From: UMGS1322 sp900550765
GTDB taxonomy: Bacteria; Bacillota; Clostridia; Christensenellales; QALW01
NCBI GenBank assembly: GCA_958448705.1
Contig: CAUDEY010000022.1
Location: forward strand, 1 to 34,795
Direction: 5' to 3'
Length of the DNA stretch: 34,795 nt
In this document: in pieces, positions 33,488 to 34,795 of the stretch
Position numbering within the stretch: the stretch's first letter is position 1
Layout: each line of letters starts with the position of its first letter
Position numbers and translations under genes: made by a program
Notes under the pieces: generated by a model
What the model saw: the letters and a program-made list of their open reading frames with translations, nothing else
Database searches by the model: none
Told to the model about the DNA's origin: nothing

Positions 33488-34795
33488 ATGTTTTTAAAAC
33501 GATTAGAGCTTTTTGGATTTAAATCTTTCGCAGAACGGCTCGACCTTAGCTTTTCTAACGGCATTACCGCTATTGTGGGTCCAAACGGCAGCGGAAAGAG
33601 CAATGTAAGCGATGCTGTCCGATGGGTTTTGGGGGAGCAAAGCGCAAAGCAGCTGCGTGGTGCCAATATGGCGGATGTTATTTTTAAAGGTACCGAAAGT
33701 CGTAAGGCATTATCCTACTGTGAAGTATCCCTTGTATTTGATAATACCGATAAAGGACTAGACATCGAGTACTCCGAGGTTGTGATTACCCGCAGGCTTT
33801 ATCGCAGCGGAGAAAGCGAATACTATATTAATCGTGCCGGCTGCCGGCTGAAGGATATTATAACACTCTTTCAAGATACCGGTATCGGCAAAGAGGGCTA
33901 CTCCATCGTAGGACAAGGGCGCATTGAGAATATACTTTCCGGAAAGCAGGATGAGCGGCGGGCTGTCTTCGAAGAAGCGGCCGGTATTGTTAAATTTAAA
34001 ACAAGAAAAGCCGAAGCAGAGCGAAAATTAGAGCATACGTGCGAGAATTTACTCCGTATCAATGATATTATCGATACACTGCAGGAGCGCCTGGAGCCAC
34101 TGTCTGCCCAGGCGGAGGTAGCAAAAGAATATATCGCGCTTCGAGAACAGCTGCGCAGCCTGGAAGTAAATTTTTATCTTGTACAGAACGAACTGGCGGA
34201 ACAGCGGCGCAGCACATATAACCAGCAATTGGAAGGAATTGATCAAGAAAGGGCGGAAAAAACAGGCGAAATTGAACATATTGCCGCACAAAGCACCGCA
34301 ATCGAAGAACAACTTGCACAAAAGGAACAGGAGCTTTCGGAGATCCGCACAAAATTACTTGAATTGACGGCCGGGAGTGAAAATATTACCGGGCAGAACA
34401 AAGTACTTGCAGAGCGAATGCTCAATATAAAAACGCAAATAGAGCGTATTGAAAACGAACTTACGGGCAACAGTGAGCGAAAAAAATCTATGGAAGACGC
34501 AATCCATGGTGATACAGGCGCAGAAAAGCAAAAGGAAAGCGCCATTGAGCTCAAAAAAGCAGAAATCGCAGCATTGGAGAAAGAAATTTCTGACCAAGAT
34601 GCCATACTGGAAAAAGAAAGCCGCGAACTGGAAGAGAGCAAAAGCGAAATGCTGGCCAATATCAATAAGCTTTCAGACGTAAAATCGAACATCAGCCGCT
34701 GTGAAGCAATGAAGGCAAGTATTGGGCAACGCAAGCAAAAAATCGCTCTCACGTTGGAGCAGCTATTCCTGCAGCGCACCAATCTTGAAGAAGCA
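33488..34795 (+). CDS. smc: Chromosome segregation/condensation protein Smc (N-terminal part, cut by window end)
   Basis: The first 436 residues of Smc, open to the window edge. The ATPase head has Walker A 'GPNGSGKS' (31-38), preceded by 'LELFGFKSFAERLDLSFSNG', then 'SDAVRWVLGEQSAKQLRG' and the Q-loop region 'FQDTGIGKEGYSIVGQGRIE'. From about residue 165 a long Glu/Lys/Gln-rich coiled-coil arm begins. With ScpAB it forms the bacterial condensin that compacts and segregates chromosomes. AGGA lies four bases before the ATG. Signature motif, hinge and Walker B lie beyond the window. Confidence 0.97.
   Translation, partial: MFLKRLELFGFKSFAERLDLSFSNGITAIVGPNGSGKSNVSDAVRWVLGEQSAKQLRGANMADVIFKGTESRKALSYCEVSLVFDNTDKGLDIEYSEVVITRRLYRSGESEYYINRAGCRLKDIITLFQDTGIGKEGYSIVGQGRIENILSGKQDERRAVFEEAAGIVKFKTRKAEAERKLEHTCENLLRINDIIDTLQERLEPLSAQAEVAKEYIALREQLRSLEVNFYLVQNELAEQRRSTYNQQLEGIDQERAEKTGEIEHIAAQSTAIEEQLAQKEQELSEIRTKLLELTAGSENITGQNKVLAERMLNIKTQIERIENELTGNSERKKSMEDAIHGDTGAEKQKESAIELKKAEIAALEKEISDQDAILEKESRELEESKSEMLANINKLSDVKSNISRCEAMKASIGQRKQKIALTLEQLFLQRTNLEEA

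Noticed and set aside
1..34795. CRISPR array, tRNA/rRNA genes, insertion sequences or phage genes
   Set aside because: No spaced direct repeats, no cloverleaf, no transposase or phage-like protein was seen on reading the whole window by eye; a dedicated scan was not possible.

Overview
The window reads as chromosome of an endospore-forming, low-to-mid GC Clostridia bacterium (Firmicutes; an Oscillospirales/Ruminococcaceae-like lineage is my guess). The grounds are the end of spoVT, a SpoVB/YabM-type flippase, strong AGGAGG ribosome sites, sigma-A type promoters, and a murB-PHP-rapZ-whiA-HPr-dnaE-pfkA order familiar from Clostridia. I see no tRNA, rRNA, insertion sequence, prophage or CRISPR array.

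Layout. (1) 1-3700: the tail of spoVT (+) faces hup, mazG (YabN type) and a spoVB/yabM-like gene, all on the minus strand. (2) 3831-7771: mnmE-mnmG-rsmG, a tightly packed RNA-modification operon diverging from spoVB-like. (3) 7812-10710: an unrecognised small protein with its own promoter, then an ABC-2 type exporter (ATPase and multi-pass permease). (4) 10920-19873: the accessory part. It holds two divergently transcribed surface proteins: a membrane-anchored protein with Ig/CARDB-like repeats and an acidic cytoplasmic tail, and a 2337-residue secreted modular protein ending in a DUF5060 + apiosidase-like (DUF4038, GH140-like) + collagen-binding-like C-terminus. (5) 19903-21956 (-): an FAD-dependent oxidoreductase and a DUF421 membrane protein. 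(6) 22013-23131: a solute-binding-like protein with no transporter beside it. (7) 23182-34795 (+): murB, PHP phosphoesterase, rapZ, whiA, an HPr-like protein, dnaE, pfkA, plsX, acpP, rnc and smc (cut by the window edge).

How the genes fit together. The last block couples cell-wall precursor synthesis, nucleotide/sugar signalling (RapZ, WhiA, HPr-like), replication, glycolysis, lipid initiation, RNA processing and chromosome condensation. These are housekeeping genes in near-continuous transcription. MnmE and MnmG act together on the tRNA wobble uridine, and RsmG methylates 16S rRNA. Region 4 probably serves attack on, or adhesion to, complex plant or host glycans.

No clearly new defence or mobile system is visible. 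The points most worth a second look are the giant modular glycosidase-like protein, the HPr-like protein that has lost its phospho-histidine motif, the absence of yvcK between rapZ and whiA, a long hairpin just before rnc that could be an RNase III self-cleavage site, and two unassigned proteins (7812-8354 and 22013-23131). Start sites were chosen by ribosome-binding site and family N-terminus, and several were moved downstream of the longest possible start.
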